This document shows positions 26,393-34,408 of a stretch of DNA of 34,410 nucleotides, piece after piece; the stretch's first letter is position 1, and each line of letters starts with the position of its first letter. The stretch is from an uncultured beta proteobacterium. GTDB lineage: Bacteria; Pseudomonadota; Gammaproteobacteria; Burkholderiales; Burkholderiaceae_C. The stretch is taken from positions 1 through 34,410 of the forward strand of contig CAIMSP010000036.1 of NCBI GenBank assembly GCA_903844215.1, in the 5' to 3' direction. The position numbers and the translations under genes are program-made. The notes beneath the pieces were generated by a model, which worked only from the letters and a program-made list of their open reading frames with translations, was not told the origin of the DNA and did not search any database.

Positions 26393-29353
26393 ATGTCTTT
26401 GATCACCCATTCCAGTTCCCTTGCCAGCGCCCAACCCCGCGTGAAGTCGCTGGCCGTCTGCATCGCCGTGGCGCTTGCCCAATGGGGCAGCGGCTCGGCC
26501 CTGGCCGACTCCGCCATCGGCGTCGATACCGCGCTGGGCAACGCGATGAATCCTCCGGGTCGTTCGGCCATTCCGCGGCCGTTGGCGCAAGATGGTTACG
26601 ACACCGTGCGCCGCTCGCCCACCGGTCAACTCTATGGCGTTCCCTACGAACAAGCCGATGAGCGCGCCAAGACCGCAGGCGGCTGGGAATACAGCGGCGG
26701 CGTTGAGGCCGGCTTGTCCAGCGGCGACGCCGACCAGAAGAACGGCCAGTTTCGCCAGTACAAGGACTTGAAGAACGGCCCGACGCTGAACTACTTTGAA
26801 GTCGAAGCCGACAAACCCGACAGCGCGGCCTACATCCAAGCCTTTGGTGGCGGACTCGGCCAGCACGACCAGTTCTACGGCGTGCAGTTCGGCCGCTACA
26901 ACGACTGGAAAGTCAGGCTTTTCTACAACGAAACCCCCCACGTCTTCACGGACACCTGGAAGCCCCTGTTCACGGGCGAAGGCACGGGCACCCTCACGAC
27001 CGGGCTGAGCGCTCCCGTGATGGTGACCAGCGGCAAACCCGGCATCGGCGCCGCGCCACTGGTCAGCTGTTCGGTGGCCGCGCCGTGCTGGAGTTATGGC
27101 GGCAAGACCTACTCCAATCTGACCGCTTTGGCAGCCATCAACGGCATCACCGGAACCGCCAACGCGAGCACCGGAGCCATGCCGACTTCGGGCACCACGC
27201 CGCAGTCGGGCCTGGCCAAAGCCATCGCCGACAAGCTCAGCGGGGCAGCCGAGGGCGAACTGGGCCTGGTGCGCAAGAAGGCCGGGGCACGCGCCGACAT
27301 GTTCCTCAGCGACAACTGGAAAGGCTACGCCAGCTACACCCAGGAAGCGCGCGTAGGAGCTCGACCGTTTGCCATGAACGAAGGCAACATTTCGGCTGAA
27401 ATTGCCGAGCCCATCGACTACACGACGCACGAATTCATGGGCGGACTGCAGTACGCCGACGCACTCACGCAGGCCAACTTACGCGCCTCGGCTTCACTCT
27501 TCAGAAACAACATCAGCACGCTCAACGTAGAGTACCCGCTGCTGTCTGCGGCGACCCCCAATGGCGCGCTGCAAACGGCCACCTACGCCCTCAGCCCGAA
27601 CAGCGAGGCCTTCAACCTGAAAGGCGAATTCGCGCGTTCCCTGCCTGATCTGTACAAGGGCCGTTTCAACGCCACCGTGGCCTGGGGAACCAGCCGCCAG
27701 GACGATCACCTGCTGGCGCCGATATCGGACGCACAGAGCGCGCAGCTGGCTGCGGCCGGCGTCACCAAATGGACCGGCACCAGCATCGGCTACGCCGCCA
27801 ACAGCGCCCTGGTCTCGAACTGGAACAGCAGCGCCGCCTTGAGTCAGACCAGCGCCAAGCAGCGCATCGACACCACACTGGTGGATCTGGGATTGAGCCT
27901 GCGCCCCTTGGACGCGCTCGCCATCAAAGGCTCTTACCGCTACTACGACAGCGTCAACCACGGCGGCTACACCGCCTACAACCCGCTCACGGGACAGTTT
28001 GGTCGCGGCCTCGCCGATGGCAACGGCATCGGCAACCAGGATCTGGTGGTGGGACTGGCGCCAGGCGCAACGCCTGGCAGCGCAGGAAGCTGCTATGTGC
28101 CGCCGGGCTTGGCCAGCAATGCGCTCATCGCCAACTGCACTTTTGGCCTCGCCGGCGCCGTGGCCAACGGTGCCAACATCCCCGTGTTCGGCCAGCCCCG
28201 ATCCACCAAGCAAAGCAATTTCGGCGTCACTGCCGACTACGACCTGGGTCGCGCCACGAGCCTGAACGCGGCCCTCGAGCGCGAGGATTTTCATCGAGAT
28301 TTCCGGGAGCGCGCCGACACCTGGGAGGACAAGCTCAAGCTGGGCTACACCAACCGCGCCCTGGGCAACACCACGCTGCGCGCTTCGGTTGAGGCCGACC
28401 GCAAGCGCGGTGGCGAGTACCGCTACCGCACCTTTGAAGACCTGGGAACCGGGCTGCCGGGTCTGGACGTGGCGACGCAAATCGCCAACGCCGGCAGCAA
28501 GGGCTATGCGGCCATCGCTGCGGGCCTGTTCAACCGCTATTCGTACGTCTTTCGCAAATACGACCAGGCCGACCGCGACCAGCAAATCGTCAACGCCCGC
28601 TTGAACATGCTGGCCAGCGATGACCTGGACCTGGGAGCGAGCGTGCAGGCGAAGAACATCAACTACCCGAACTCGTTTTACGGACTCGAAAAGGACCTGC
28701 AAAATTCCGTCACGGTGGACCTGAATTACCAGCCGTCCTCGGGCCAATCGGTATATGGCTTCTACACCTTCCAGCAAAGCCGCCGGGCGATGAACCTGAC
28801 CTCGGGCGTGGCCTCGGCCACCAACACCGCTTGCAGCGCTGCGAACCTGACCCAGTACGGCTATTCTGCCTGCTCGGACAACATCAACGGCGACAATGGC
28901 GCGCGGCCACTCTCCTCGGCCTGGAGTTCGGAAAATCACGACCGCAACAACGTGCTGGGCCTGGGCTACCAGGGCGATTTCGGCCAGATTCGCTTCGGCA
29001 TCGACTACACCGTCTCCAGCAGCGCGACCAACATCAGCTACGCCTACGGCAGCACCGCACTGAGCAACGTCGCGGGCACGCAAGCGGCCGCCGCGCTGCT
29101 GGCCGGCAACGCCCTGCCCAGCATGACCTTCGTGCAGCAAACGCTGAATTTCAATCTGCTCATGCCCATCAACAAGAAATTGTCGATGCGCCTGTTTGAC
29201 CGCTACGAGAACGGGCGGGTGGTGGATTGGCACTACGACCGGGTGATCACTGGCGCCGTCGCCAATTACGACTCGGGCAGCTTGCTGCTGGACTCGGGGC
29301 CGCAGAACTACCGCAACAACGTCATCGGACTGCTGTTCCAGTTCAAGCTGTAA
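26393..29353 (+). CDS. mtrB: MtrB/PioB-family outer-membrane beta-barrel
   Basis: 986-residue precursor with a signal peptide (cut expected near ALA, about 38). The rest is a long series of alternating hydrophobic strands with Tyr/Phe/Asn-rich ends (GWEYSGGVEAG, YGVQFGRYNDWKVRLFYNE, NVIGLLFQFKL), typical of the decaheme-associated porin that sheathes MtrA. It is longer than Shewanella MtrB (about 700) and most PioB proteins. The CXXC near the mature N-terminus of Shewanella MtrB is absent. Instead three local Cys pairs occur at 226/232, 567/582 and 814/827, probably loop disulfides. No CXXCH is present. The protein ends FKL rather than in the more usual Phe. GGAAAA precedes the start. A 632-residue antisense frame is a shadow. 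Confidence 0.92.
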   Translation: MSLITHSSSLASAQPRVKSLAVCIAVALAQWGSGSALADSAIGVDTALGNAMNPPGRSAIPRPLAQDGYDTVRRSPTGQLYGVPYEQADERAKTAGGWEYSGGVEAGLSSGDADQKNGQFRQYKDLKNGPTLNYFEVEADKPDSAAYIQAFGGGLGQHDQFYGVQFGRYNDWKVRLFYNETPHVFTDTWKPLFTGEGTGTLTTGLSAPVMVTSGKPGIGAAPLVSCSVAAPCWSYGGKTYSNLTALAAINGITGTANASTGAMPTSGTTPQSGLAKAIADKLSGAAEGELGLVRKKAGARADMFLSDNWKGYASYTQEARVGARPFAMNEGNISAEIAEPIDYTTHEFMGGLQYADALTQANLRASASLFRNNISTLNVEYPLLSAATPNGALQTATYALSPNSEAFNLKGEFARSLPDLYKGRFNATVAWGTSRQDDHLLAPISDAQSAQLAAAGVTKWTGTSIGYAANSALVSNWNSSAALSQTSAKQRIDTTLVDLGLSLRPLDALAIKGSYRYYDSVNHGGYTAYNPLTGQFGRGLADGNGIGNQDLVVGLAPGATPGSAGSCYVPPGLASNALIANCTFGLAGAVANGANIPVFGQPRSTKQSNFGVTADYDLGRATSLNAALEREDFHRDFRERADTWEDKLKLGYTNRALGNTTLRASVEADRKRGGEYRYRTFEDLGTGLPGLDVATQIANAGSKGYAAIAAGLFNRYSYVFRKYDQADRDQQIVNARLNMLASDDLDLGASVQAKNINYPNSFYGLEKDLQNSVTVDLNYQPSSGQSVYGFYTFQQSRRAMNLTSGVASATNTACSAANLTQYGYSACSDNINGDNGARPLSSAWSSENHDRNNVLGLGYQGDFGQIRFGIDYTVSSSATNISYAYGSTALSNVAGTQAAAALLAGNALPSMTFVQQTLNFNLLMPINKKLSMRLFDRYENGRVVDWHYDRVITGAVANYDSGSLLLDSGPQNYRNNVIGLLFQFKL

Positions 29354-29383
29354 CTGCCACCCACCCGCCCGCAGGAGTTGAAA

Positions 29384-30025
29384 TTGAATCATCTACACAT
29401 CCGTCATCAGACCCCATCGGCGCGGCGCGCCTTGCGCCTCGCTGCGGCGCTGGCCCTGGGCCTGGCCCTTGGCAGCCCCTGCGCAGCCGAGGACGCCAAG
29501 ACCATCGCCGCCACCGTCTGCGGCGCCTGCCACGGCGAAGACGGCAACAGCGCGATCCCGATGTTCCCAAAAATCGCCGGCCTGCAGGAAGCCTACATCC
29601 TGAAGCAGCTGCGCGACTTCCAAAGCGGACGGCGAAAGAGCGACATCATGGCGCCCGTCGTGGCCGGCCTCAAAGGCGAAGACTTTGCGCCGCTGGCCGC
29701 GTTGTACAGCAGCCAGAAGATCAAGCCCAGCAGCGACGCCGACAAGAAGGCCGCAGCCTTCGGCAAGATGGTGTATTTCGAGGGCAACGAGGAGACCGGC
29801 GTCCCGGCCTGCGTCGGCTGCCACCAGCCCCAAGGTGCGGGCCACCTGATCTATCCGCGCATCGGCGGCCAGCACGTGACCTATGTGACGCAGCAATTGA
29901 AGAACTTCGCCAGTGGCGAACGCAGCAACGACGTCAGCCGCTTCATGCGCGTCACCGCCAAGCGCATGAGCGAAGAAGAAATCGATTCGGTCGCAGCCTA
30001 TCTGGCCGGCCTCGACAGCCATTGA
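29384..30025 (+). CDS. Diheme cytochrome c4-type protein, first copy
   Basis: 213-residue periplasmic diheme protein with a signal peptide (RRALRLAAALALGLALG, cut near CAA at about 35). Each half is a class I cytochrome: CGACH at 46-50 with likely axial M89 (SDIMAPVV), and CVGCH at 143-147 with likely axial M188 (SRFMRV). Two similar domains of about 95 residues are characteristic of c4, an electron shuttle to membrane complexes. The start is TTG at 29384, because AGGAG lies 6 bases upstream; another TTG at 29378 abuts it and no ATG is nearby. It sits 30 bases after the barrel gene, so it is the probable periplasmic partner of the decaheme protein. Confidence 0.9.
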   Translation: MNHLHIRHQTPSARRALRLAAALALGLALGSPCAAEDAKTIAATVCGACHGEDGNSAIPMFPKIAGLQEAYILKQLRDFQSGRRKSDIMAPVVAGLKGEDFAPLAALYSSQKIKPSSDADKKAAAFGKMVYFEGNEETGVPACVGCHQPQGAGHLIYPRIGGQHVTYVTQQLKNFASGERSNDVSRFMRVTAKRMSEEEIDSVAAYLAGLDSH

Positions 30026-30046
30026 GCCCCAGGAATTCCAGGAGAA

Positions 30047-30709
30047 ATGACCGTGAACAAACTATTCAAAATGCTGATGCTGCTGGCGCTGTGGCCGGCC
30101 GTGACCAGTGCACAGACGCCCGCCTGGAATGAAATCAAGGGCGAGCTCAAGATCGCTCTGGAGACCAAGGGCGACGCCACCCGCGGCCAGGCCGCTTTCG
30201 AACAGTGCCAAGGCTGCCACCGCAAGGACGCATCCGGCCGCGTCAGCGGTGCCTACCCGCGGCTGTCGGGACAGCACGCGACGGTGCTGATGAAACAGAT
30301 CGCCGACATCCGCGCCGGACGCCGCACCAACTCCAAAATGGAACCCTTCATTGATGATCACGTGCTGACGCCCTATGAAATTTCCGACCTGGCGCTGTAT
30401 CTGCAGGCGCTGCCGATCTCGACCGAAAACGGCAGGGGACCGGGAACCGGCCTGGCCAGGGGCAAGCAACTCTATGACAAGGACTGCGTGCAATGCCATG
30501 GCCCCCGAGGCGAAGGCGACGCCGCCTTGTTCTACCCCATGGTCGCAGCCCAACACTACCGCTACCTGCTGCGCGAAGTGCAATTCATCCGCGACGGGGA
30601 TCGGCGCAATTCGAATCCCGCCATGGTCAAGGTGATCCACCCCTACAGCAACACCGACCTGGAAGCCGTGTCCGACTACATGGCGCAGTTTCCACCAGCA
30701 AAGAAGTGA
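30047..30709 (+). CDS. Diheme cytochrome c4-type protein, second copy
   Basis: 220-residue secreted diheme cytochrome (signal peptide to about AQT, residue 24). CQGCH is at 54-58 with M98 (NSKMEPF) as likely ligand, and CVQCH at 147-151 with Met in NPAMVKV. YPRLSGQH and YPMVAAQHY after each heme match the c4 pattern and are related to, but clearly diverged from, the preceding gene, so they are paralogues or a partner pair with different potentials. The start is ATG at 30047, where AGGAG is only 2 bases away, or GTG at 30053 with better spacing of 8 bases. It starts 21 bases after the first c4-like gene. Confidence 0.9.
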   Translation: MTVNKLFKMLMLLALWPAVTSAQTPAWNEIKGELKIALETKGDATRGQAAFEQCQGCHRKDASGRVSGAYPRLSGQHATVLMKQIADIRAGRRTNSKMEPFIDDHVLTPYEISDLALYLQALPISTENGRGPGTGLARGKQLYDKDCVQCHGPRGEGDAALFYPMVAAQHYRYLLREVQFIRDGDRRNSNPAMVKVIHPYSNTDLEAVSDYMAQFPPAKK

Positions 30710-30752
30710 ACCCGCCGAGCCGGCGTTTCACGCCCTGAGCGAAGTTGATTTT

Positions 30753-31226
30753 GTGAGCCGAGCAGCCCAGGTGGCAACGCCAGTGCAGCGCGGACTGCGC
30801 TGGCTCCTTCTGTTGATTTGTCTTGGCGACGTCGGGGCGGCGGCGGCGCGCGACTCTCTGTGGCAGCCGGGCGAGGAGAACGCCACTTGGCGCAGCGAGT
30901 GCGGCGCCTGTCACATCGCCTTTGCGCCAGCCTGGCTGCCCTTTGCCGACTGGGCGCACATCATGGGCCAACTGCGCGAGCACTTTGGCTCCGACGCCAG
31001 CGTGGACGCCCGCACGCAACAAGAAATCACCGACTTCCTGCAACGCAACAGCTCCAAAGAAGACCAGGCCGCGCGCCACACCGAATTGCCACGCATGACC
31101 CGCAGCGAGCGCTTTGCCGCGAAACACCGCAGCGCCATGCGCCTTTGGCAAAAGGGAAAGGTCAAGTCCCTCGCCGACTGCCGCCAGTGCCACAGCGGCG
31201 CCGAGAGCCCGGCGCCGAAACCCTAA
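30753..31226 (+). CDS. DHC-type diheme cytochrome c
   Basis: 157-residue secreted protein with hydrophobic segment WLLLLICLGDVGAAAA (about 17-32) as signal peptide. The heme motifs are CGACH at 50-54 and CRQCH at 143-147. The text between them (HIAFAPAWLPFADWAHIM, LREHFGSDASVD, TDFLQRNSS) matches the DHC family, first described in Rhodobacter sphaeroides next to the oxygen-binding cytochrome SHP. In that system DHC gives electrons to SHP; no SHP or cytochrome b561 gene is visible here. The start is GTG at 30753 with a weak ribosome site, 43 bases after the second c4-like gene. It is the last gene of the cytochrome operon. Confidence 0.87.
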   Translation: MSRAAQVATPVQRGLRWLLLLICLGDVGAAAARDSLWQPGEENATWRSECGACHIAFAPAWLPFADWAHIMGQLREHFGSDASVDARTQQEITDFLQRNSSKEDQAARHTELPRMTRSERFAAKHRSAMRLWQKGKVKSLADCRQCHSGAESPAPKP

Positions 31227-31233
31227 CAACAGC

Positions 31234-31263
31234 TTGCGCGGTCCCGCCATTTGTTGCTAGACT
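31234..31263 (+). promoter_or_regulatory. Promoter of tRNA-Ala
   Basis: TTGCGC (31234-31239) and TAGACT (31258-31263) with an 18-bp spacer; the mature tRNA starts 13 bases after the -10. It overlaps the sequence just after the DHC stop codon. Confidence 0.5.
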
Positions 31264-31275
31264 GGCGCGGTGTTT

Positions 31276-31351
31276 GGGGGGGTAGCTCAGCTGGGAGAGC
31301 GCTGCGTTCGCAATGCAGAGGTCGTGAGTTCGATCCTCATCCTCTCCACCA
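31276..31351 (+). tRNA. tRNA-Ala(CGC)
   Basis: 76 bases. The acceptor arm of seven G pairs with CCTCTCC and includes the G3:U70 wobble that identifies alanine tRNAs. D arm GCTCAGCTGGGAGAGC, anticodon stem CTGCG/TGCAG with loop TTCGCAA giving CGC, variable AGGTC, T arm GTGAG-TTCGATC-CTCAT, 3' ACCA encoded. Confidence 0.95.
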
Positions 31352-31359
31352 ATCAATTC

Positions 31360-31392
31360 AAGGACTTGTGAACCACTCGCAAGTCCTTTTTT
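31360..31392 (+). terminator. Intrinsic terminator after tRNA-Ala
   Basis: AAGGACTTG (31360-31368) and CAAGTCCTT (31380-31388) form a 9-bp stem with an 11-base loop, followed by a run of six T in total. Confidence 0.88.
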
Positions 31393-31449
31393 CTGGTTTG
31401 CATTTTTTCCAATCTGGCGTGCGCGCAACAATGAAGAAAGCGATTCAAC

Positions 31450-32553
31450 ATGGCTAAGGGAATGATTCTGGCGGCTGGCCAGGGAACACGGGTGCGGCCT
31501 CTGACGCGCGACCTGCCCAAGCCCATGGTGCCGATTCTGGGCAAGCCGGTGATGGAGTACTTGATCGAGCATCTGGCGCGCCACGGCATCACCGAGATCA
31601 TGGTCAACGTGGCCTACCACCATCAGAAGATCGAGGAGTATTTTGGCGACGGGCACCGCTGGGGTGTGCAGATCGGCTATTCCTATGAAGGCATACGCGA
31701 ACACGGCGACATCCTGCCGCGGCCCATGGGCTCGGCCGGTGGCATGCGGCGCATCCAGGATTTCAGCGGCTTCTTTGACGAGACCACGCTGGTGCTGTGC
31801 GGCGACGCACTGATCGACCTCGACATCACGGCCGCCGTGGCCGAGCACAAGGCCAAGGGGGCGATCGCCAGTGTGGTGGCGCTGGACGTGCCGCTGGCCG
31901 ACGTGCACAGCTACGGCATCGTGGTGGCCGCTGCCGACGGGCGCATCGAGTCGTTCCAGGAAAAGCCCACACCGGCCGAGGCCAGGTCCACGCTGGCCAG
32001 CACCGGCATCTACATCTTCGAGCCCGAGGTTTTGGCGCTGGTGCCTTCGGGCCAGGTCTATGACATCGGCGCGCAACTATTCCCGCAACTGGTCGCGCAA
32101 AAGCTGCCCTTCTACGTGCAAAACCGCCCCTTCAAGTGGATCGACATCGGTCGCGTGAGTGATTACTGGTCGGTGCTGCAGCGCGTGCTGCGCGGCGAGG
32201 TGGACCAGATGAGCATGCCCGGGCGCGAGGTCAAACCCGGCATCTGGGTCGGACTGAACACCTCGATTCCCTGGGACAAGGTGACGATCGAGGGGCCGGT
32301 GTACATCGGATCGAGCGTGCGCATCGAGCCCGGCGCCACCATCACGGGCCCGGCCTGGATCGGTCACGGCAGTCACATTCGCACCGGCGCCAAGGTGGTA
32401 CGCAGCGTGCTGTTTGAATACACCCGCATCGCGGCCGACATGCGTTTTTCCGAAATGATCGTTTCGCCCGATTACTGCGTCGATCGCCACGGCGACACGC
32501 TGTACCGAGGCGACGACACGGCGCAGTTGCGCTGGGGCGATGCGCGCGCGTAG
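31450..32553 (+). CDS. Sugar-phosphate nucleotidyltransferase (mannose-1-P guanylyltransferase-like)
   Basis: 367-residue cytoplasmic enzyme. The N-terminal nucleotidyltransferase domain (about 1-235) carries the signature LAAGQGTRVRPLT at 7-19 with K24 in LPKPMVPI, metal-site CGDALIDLD and the sugar-site block FQEKP. The C-terminal part (about 250-350) has imperfect hexapeptide repeats (VYIGSSVRIEPGATITGPAW) forming a left-handed beta-helix. Such proteins make NDP-sugars for polysaccharide or glycoprotein synthesis; GDP-mannose is the usual annotation but glucose-1-phosphate cannot be excluded. The start has an AAGAAAG-like site about 8 bases upstream. It stands alone between two tRNA genes. 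Confidence 0.85.
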   Translation: MAKGMILAAGQGTRVRPLTRDLPKPMVPILGKPVMEYLIEHLARHGITEIMVNVAYHHQKIEEYFGDGHRWGVQIGYSYEGIREHGDILPRPMGSAGGMRRIQDFSGFFDETTLVLCGDALIDLDITAAVAEHKAKGAIASVVALDVPLADVHSYGIVVAAADGRIESFQEKPTPAEARSTLASTGIYIFEPEVLALVPSGQVYDIGAQLFPQLVAQKLPFYVQNRPFKWIDIGRVSDYWSVLQRVLRGEVDQMSMPGREVKPGIWVGLNTSIPWDKVTIEGPVYIGSSVRIEPGATITGPAWIGHGSHIRTGAKVVRSVLFEYTRIAADMRFSEMIVSPDYCVDRHGDTLYRGDDTAQLRWGDARA

Positions 32554-32597
32554 CCATGCAAACTTGCACCCACATCAAGTAAAATCGCGGCTCCACT

Positions 32598-32671
32598 GCG
32601 GGTGTAGTTCAATGGTAGAACGGCAGCTTCCCAAGCTTCATACGAGGGTTCGATTCCCTTCACCCGCTCCA
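32598..32671 (+). tRNA. tRNA-Gly(CCC)
   Basis: 74 bases. Acceptor GCGGGTG/CACCCGC, D arm GTTCAATGGTAGAAC, anticodon loop TTCCCAA giving CCC, T arm GAGGG-TTCGATT-CCCTT, encoded TCCA. The anticodon stem GCAGC/GCTTC contains one C28-U42 mismatch. A TAAAAT -10 element (32580-32585) lies 12 bases upstream. Confidence 0.94.
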
Positions 32672-32743
32672 TCGCGAGCACGCCACCGGGCCCCGGCAAT
32701 GATGGCGCCGCGCCGCGATCGAGCGCAATTTCTCCAAAACATC

Positions 32744-32749
32744 TAAAAT
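32744..32749 (+). promoter_or_regulatory. -10 element of the tmRNA promoter
   Basis: TAAAAT, 9 bases upstream of the mature tmRNA 5' end. No good -35 hexamer is visible 17 bases upstream. Confidence 0.5.
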
Positions 32750-32758
32750 ACGTCCCGA

Positions 32759-33145
32759 GGGGCTGCACTGGTTTCGACGTGGGTTCGGACGCGGTGTGGT
32801 GCATGTCGAGCTGAATGTGCTCGTTAATCAGATTCAAACAAACTAACTGCAAACGACGAACGTTTCGCACTCGCTGCTTAATTGCCAGTGAGCTTTACAA
32901 CAGCAGGCCGATGGGCTGGGCAAGGGGTGTTTAACGCAAGTTAGGCGCTCCCGGCTGTAAAGATAATTTCATCGGCTGGCTCCGGGCTGGGTACCTTAAC
33001 CCGGGGCAAGAAAATAGGGTGCTGGCGTCCTGTGTAGCGTGTGGCTGCGCGACACGGGTGGCGAGACTCAAATCAGACCACTAAACATGTAGATCTGCCC
33101 GAACAAGGCTTGCGGACGCGGGTTCAAATCCCGCCAGCTCCACCA
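32759..33145 (+). ncRNA. ssrA: Transfer-messenger RNA (tmRNA)
   Basis: 387 bases. 5' GGGGCTG pairs with 3' CAGCTCC to form the tRNA-Ala-like acceptor with G3:U70 and encoded ACCA. The T arm CGGGTTCAAATCCCG is present near the 3' end. The resume codon GCA at 32849 opens the tag ANDERFALAA, ending at TAA 32879-32881; the tag is preceded by the usual AACTAACT context. The A-to-LAA-type tag end is the ClpXP degradation signal, matching clpX and clpP in this window. It rescues stalled ribosomes together with SmpB, which is not seen here. Confidence 0.98.
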
Positions 33146-33160
33146 TATCCCTCAGACAAG

Positions 33161-33195
33161 AGCCGCCAGGATGAAAATCCCGGCGGCTTTTTTTT
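33161..33195 (+). terminator. Strong intrinsic terminator after tmRNA
   Basis: AGCCGCC and GGCGGCT pair, and GGAT/ATCC continue the stem around a GAAA tetraloop with a single A-C mismatch, followed by eight or more T. Confidence 0.93.
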
Positions 33196-33366
33196 GGCCG
33201 TCGAAGTGTGTGCCTGGTGACGGCGGATGCTGCTGCGTGCCACCTCCAGGCGACAAGGCGTCATCAGCCCGGTCGAGGTTTGCAGCGCTCTGCCATACTC
33301 GCGGGCGTTCCCGCCCTTGCTTCTCAGCCATGGTGACTCCACAGCCCACAGGACAAGAAATTCATC

Positions 33367-34302
33367 ATGCGCTCCGAGCTCGAATTTGACTGGCAAACCA
33401 TTGGCGCGCTGAACACGGTTTCCGCCATGGCGCAGGTCGGGCAGTTCGGCATTGCGTTTGTGGTGTTGCCGGTCTGGCTGGCCGAGCAGGGCCTGGACGC
33501 CACGCAGTTGGGGCTGTTCGCTGCATCCCTTTGGCTGGGGCAACTTCCCGGACTGGCGCTGGCGCCCTGGCTATGCCAGCGCCTGGGTGCGCGCTGGGTC
33601 ATCGTTGCCGGCTTGCTGTGCACCGTCATGGCGCTGGCAGGGATTGCACTGGCCGGGTGGCCGTTTTGGCTGGTGGGCGGTACCTTGGCCGGATTGGGTC
33701 TCGGACTGCGCTGGATCGGCCTGGAGCCTTGGCTTTACCGCATCGCACCGGCGCACGCGCGCGGCCGGTTGGTGGGCTTCCATGAAACGCTCATCGCCCT
33801 GGCGCCCATCGTGGCGCCGGTGCTTGCAAGCACCTTCGGTTGGCACGGGCGCGCGATCTTCTGGATTGGCGCCGGTTTTAGTTTGGGGGCACTGCTGCCC
33901 TTGGCGTTTGCTCGTTCAGCGGCCGACGAAGTGGCCACCCGGCGCGTCCATGGCGCCCATGTGAGTCCGCTGATACCGCTGCGTGAGCGCATCTTCCAAC
34001 AAGGCGTGGTGATCGCGCTGGTCGGTGGAATGATGGAAGCGGCCGTGTCCGGGCTGTTCGCGCTGTTTGCCCAAGGCCGCGGGATGTCCATCATCCAGAC
34101 CGCCGATTTGCTCGCCGTGTTTGGTTTGGGCGGCTTGCTGTTGCAGTATGCCGTGGGTTGGCTCGCAGACCACCGTGGCGTTGATCTGACCGCACTGCTT
34201 TGCGCCGTTGGCACTGCGCTGGTTTGCGCCGCCCTCTCACTGGTGGTCCGCGTCAACTATCCTGGCCGCCGTGTTGCCTCACGGAGAAATGTTACTCGAT
34301 AA
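33367..34302 (+). CDS. MFS transporter, probably C-terminally truncated
   Basis: 311-residue inner-membrane protein with about nine predicted helices: roughly 14-38, 46-66, 75-94, 100-120, 136-155, 163-182, 210-232, 242-262 and 270-290. The helix 4-5 region GLEPWLYRIAPAHARGRLVGFHE resembles YcaD-like MFS proteins, which have about 380-400 residues and 12 helices. Here the hydrophobic pattern breaks after LVCAALSLVV and ends with a basic tail (VNYPGRRVASRRNVTR), so about three helices are missing. The change coincides with lower GC from about 34285. An insertion, deletion or frameshift is the likely cause. Substrate unknown. The ribosome site before 33367 is weak. Confidence 0.75.
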   Translation: MRSELEFDWQTIGALNTVSAMAQVGQFGIAFVVLPVWLAEQGLDATQLGLFAASLWLGQLPGLALAPWLCQRLGARWVIVAGLLCTVMALAGIALAGWPFWLVGGTLAGLGLGLRWIGLEPWLYRIAPAHARGRLVGFHETLIALAPIVAPVLASTFGWHGRAIFWIGAGFSLGALLPLAFARSAADEVATRRVHGAHVSPLIPLRERIFQQGVVIALVGGMMEAAVSGLFALFAQGRGMSIIQTADLLAVFGLGGLLLQYAVGWLADHRGVDLTALLCAVGTALVCAALSLVVRVNYPGRRVASRRNVTR

Positions 34303-34383
34303 CTGGTTGACGTTTCCTCTTTGAGAAGATCTAAAAGAATGGTTGGTGGGAACCTGTGGGGCTTGTGGGCGAAGGGGTACGCG

Positions 34384-34408
34384 GTGGGCAACTCGAAGAG
34401 TTGTCCAC
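34384..34408. repeat. 11-bp inverted repeat at the window edge
   Basis: GTGGGCAACTC (34384-34394) and GAGTTGTCCAC (34398-34408) pair with one G-T wobble around a 3-base loop. It lies about 80 bases after the truncated transporter, in sequence unlike the rest. It could belong to a mobile element that continues beyond the window; too little is visible to name one. Confidence 0.4.

Noticed and set aside
27494..29392. 632-residue minus-strand ORF opposite the MtrB-like gene
   Set aside because: No domain, no ribosome site and composition typical of an antisense frame; the sense protein has a signal peptide and barrel pattern.
24977..31275. Cytochrome region as a mobile island integrated at tRNA-Ala
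   Set aside because: No integrase, no repeated tRNA end and no clear composition change were seen; the tRNA is intact with its own promoter and terminator.
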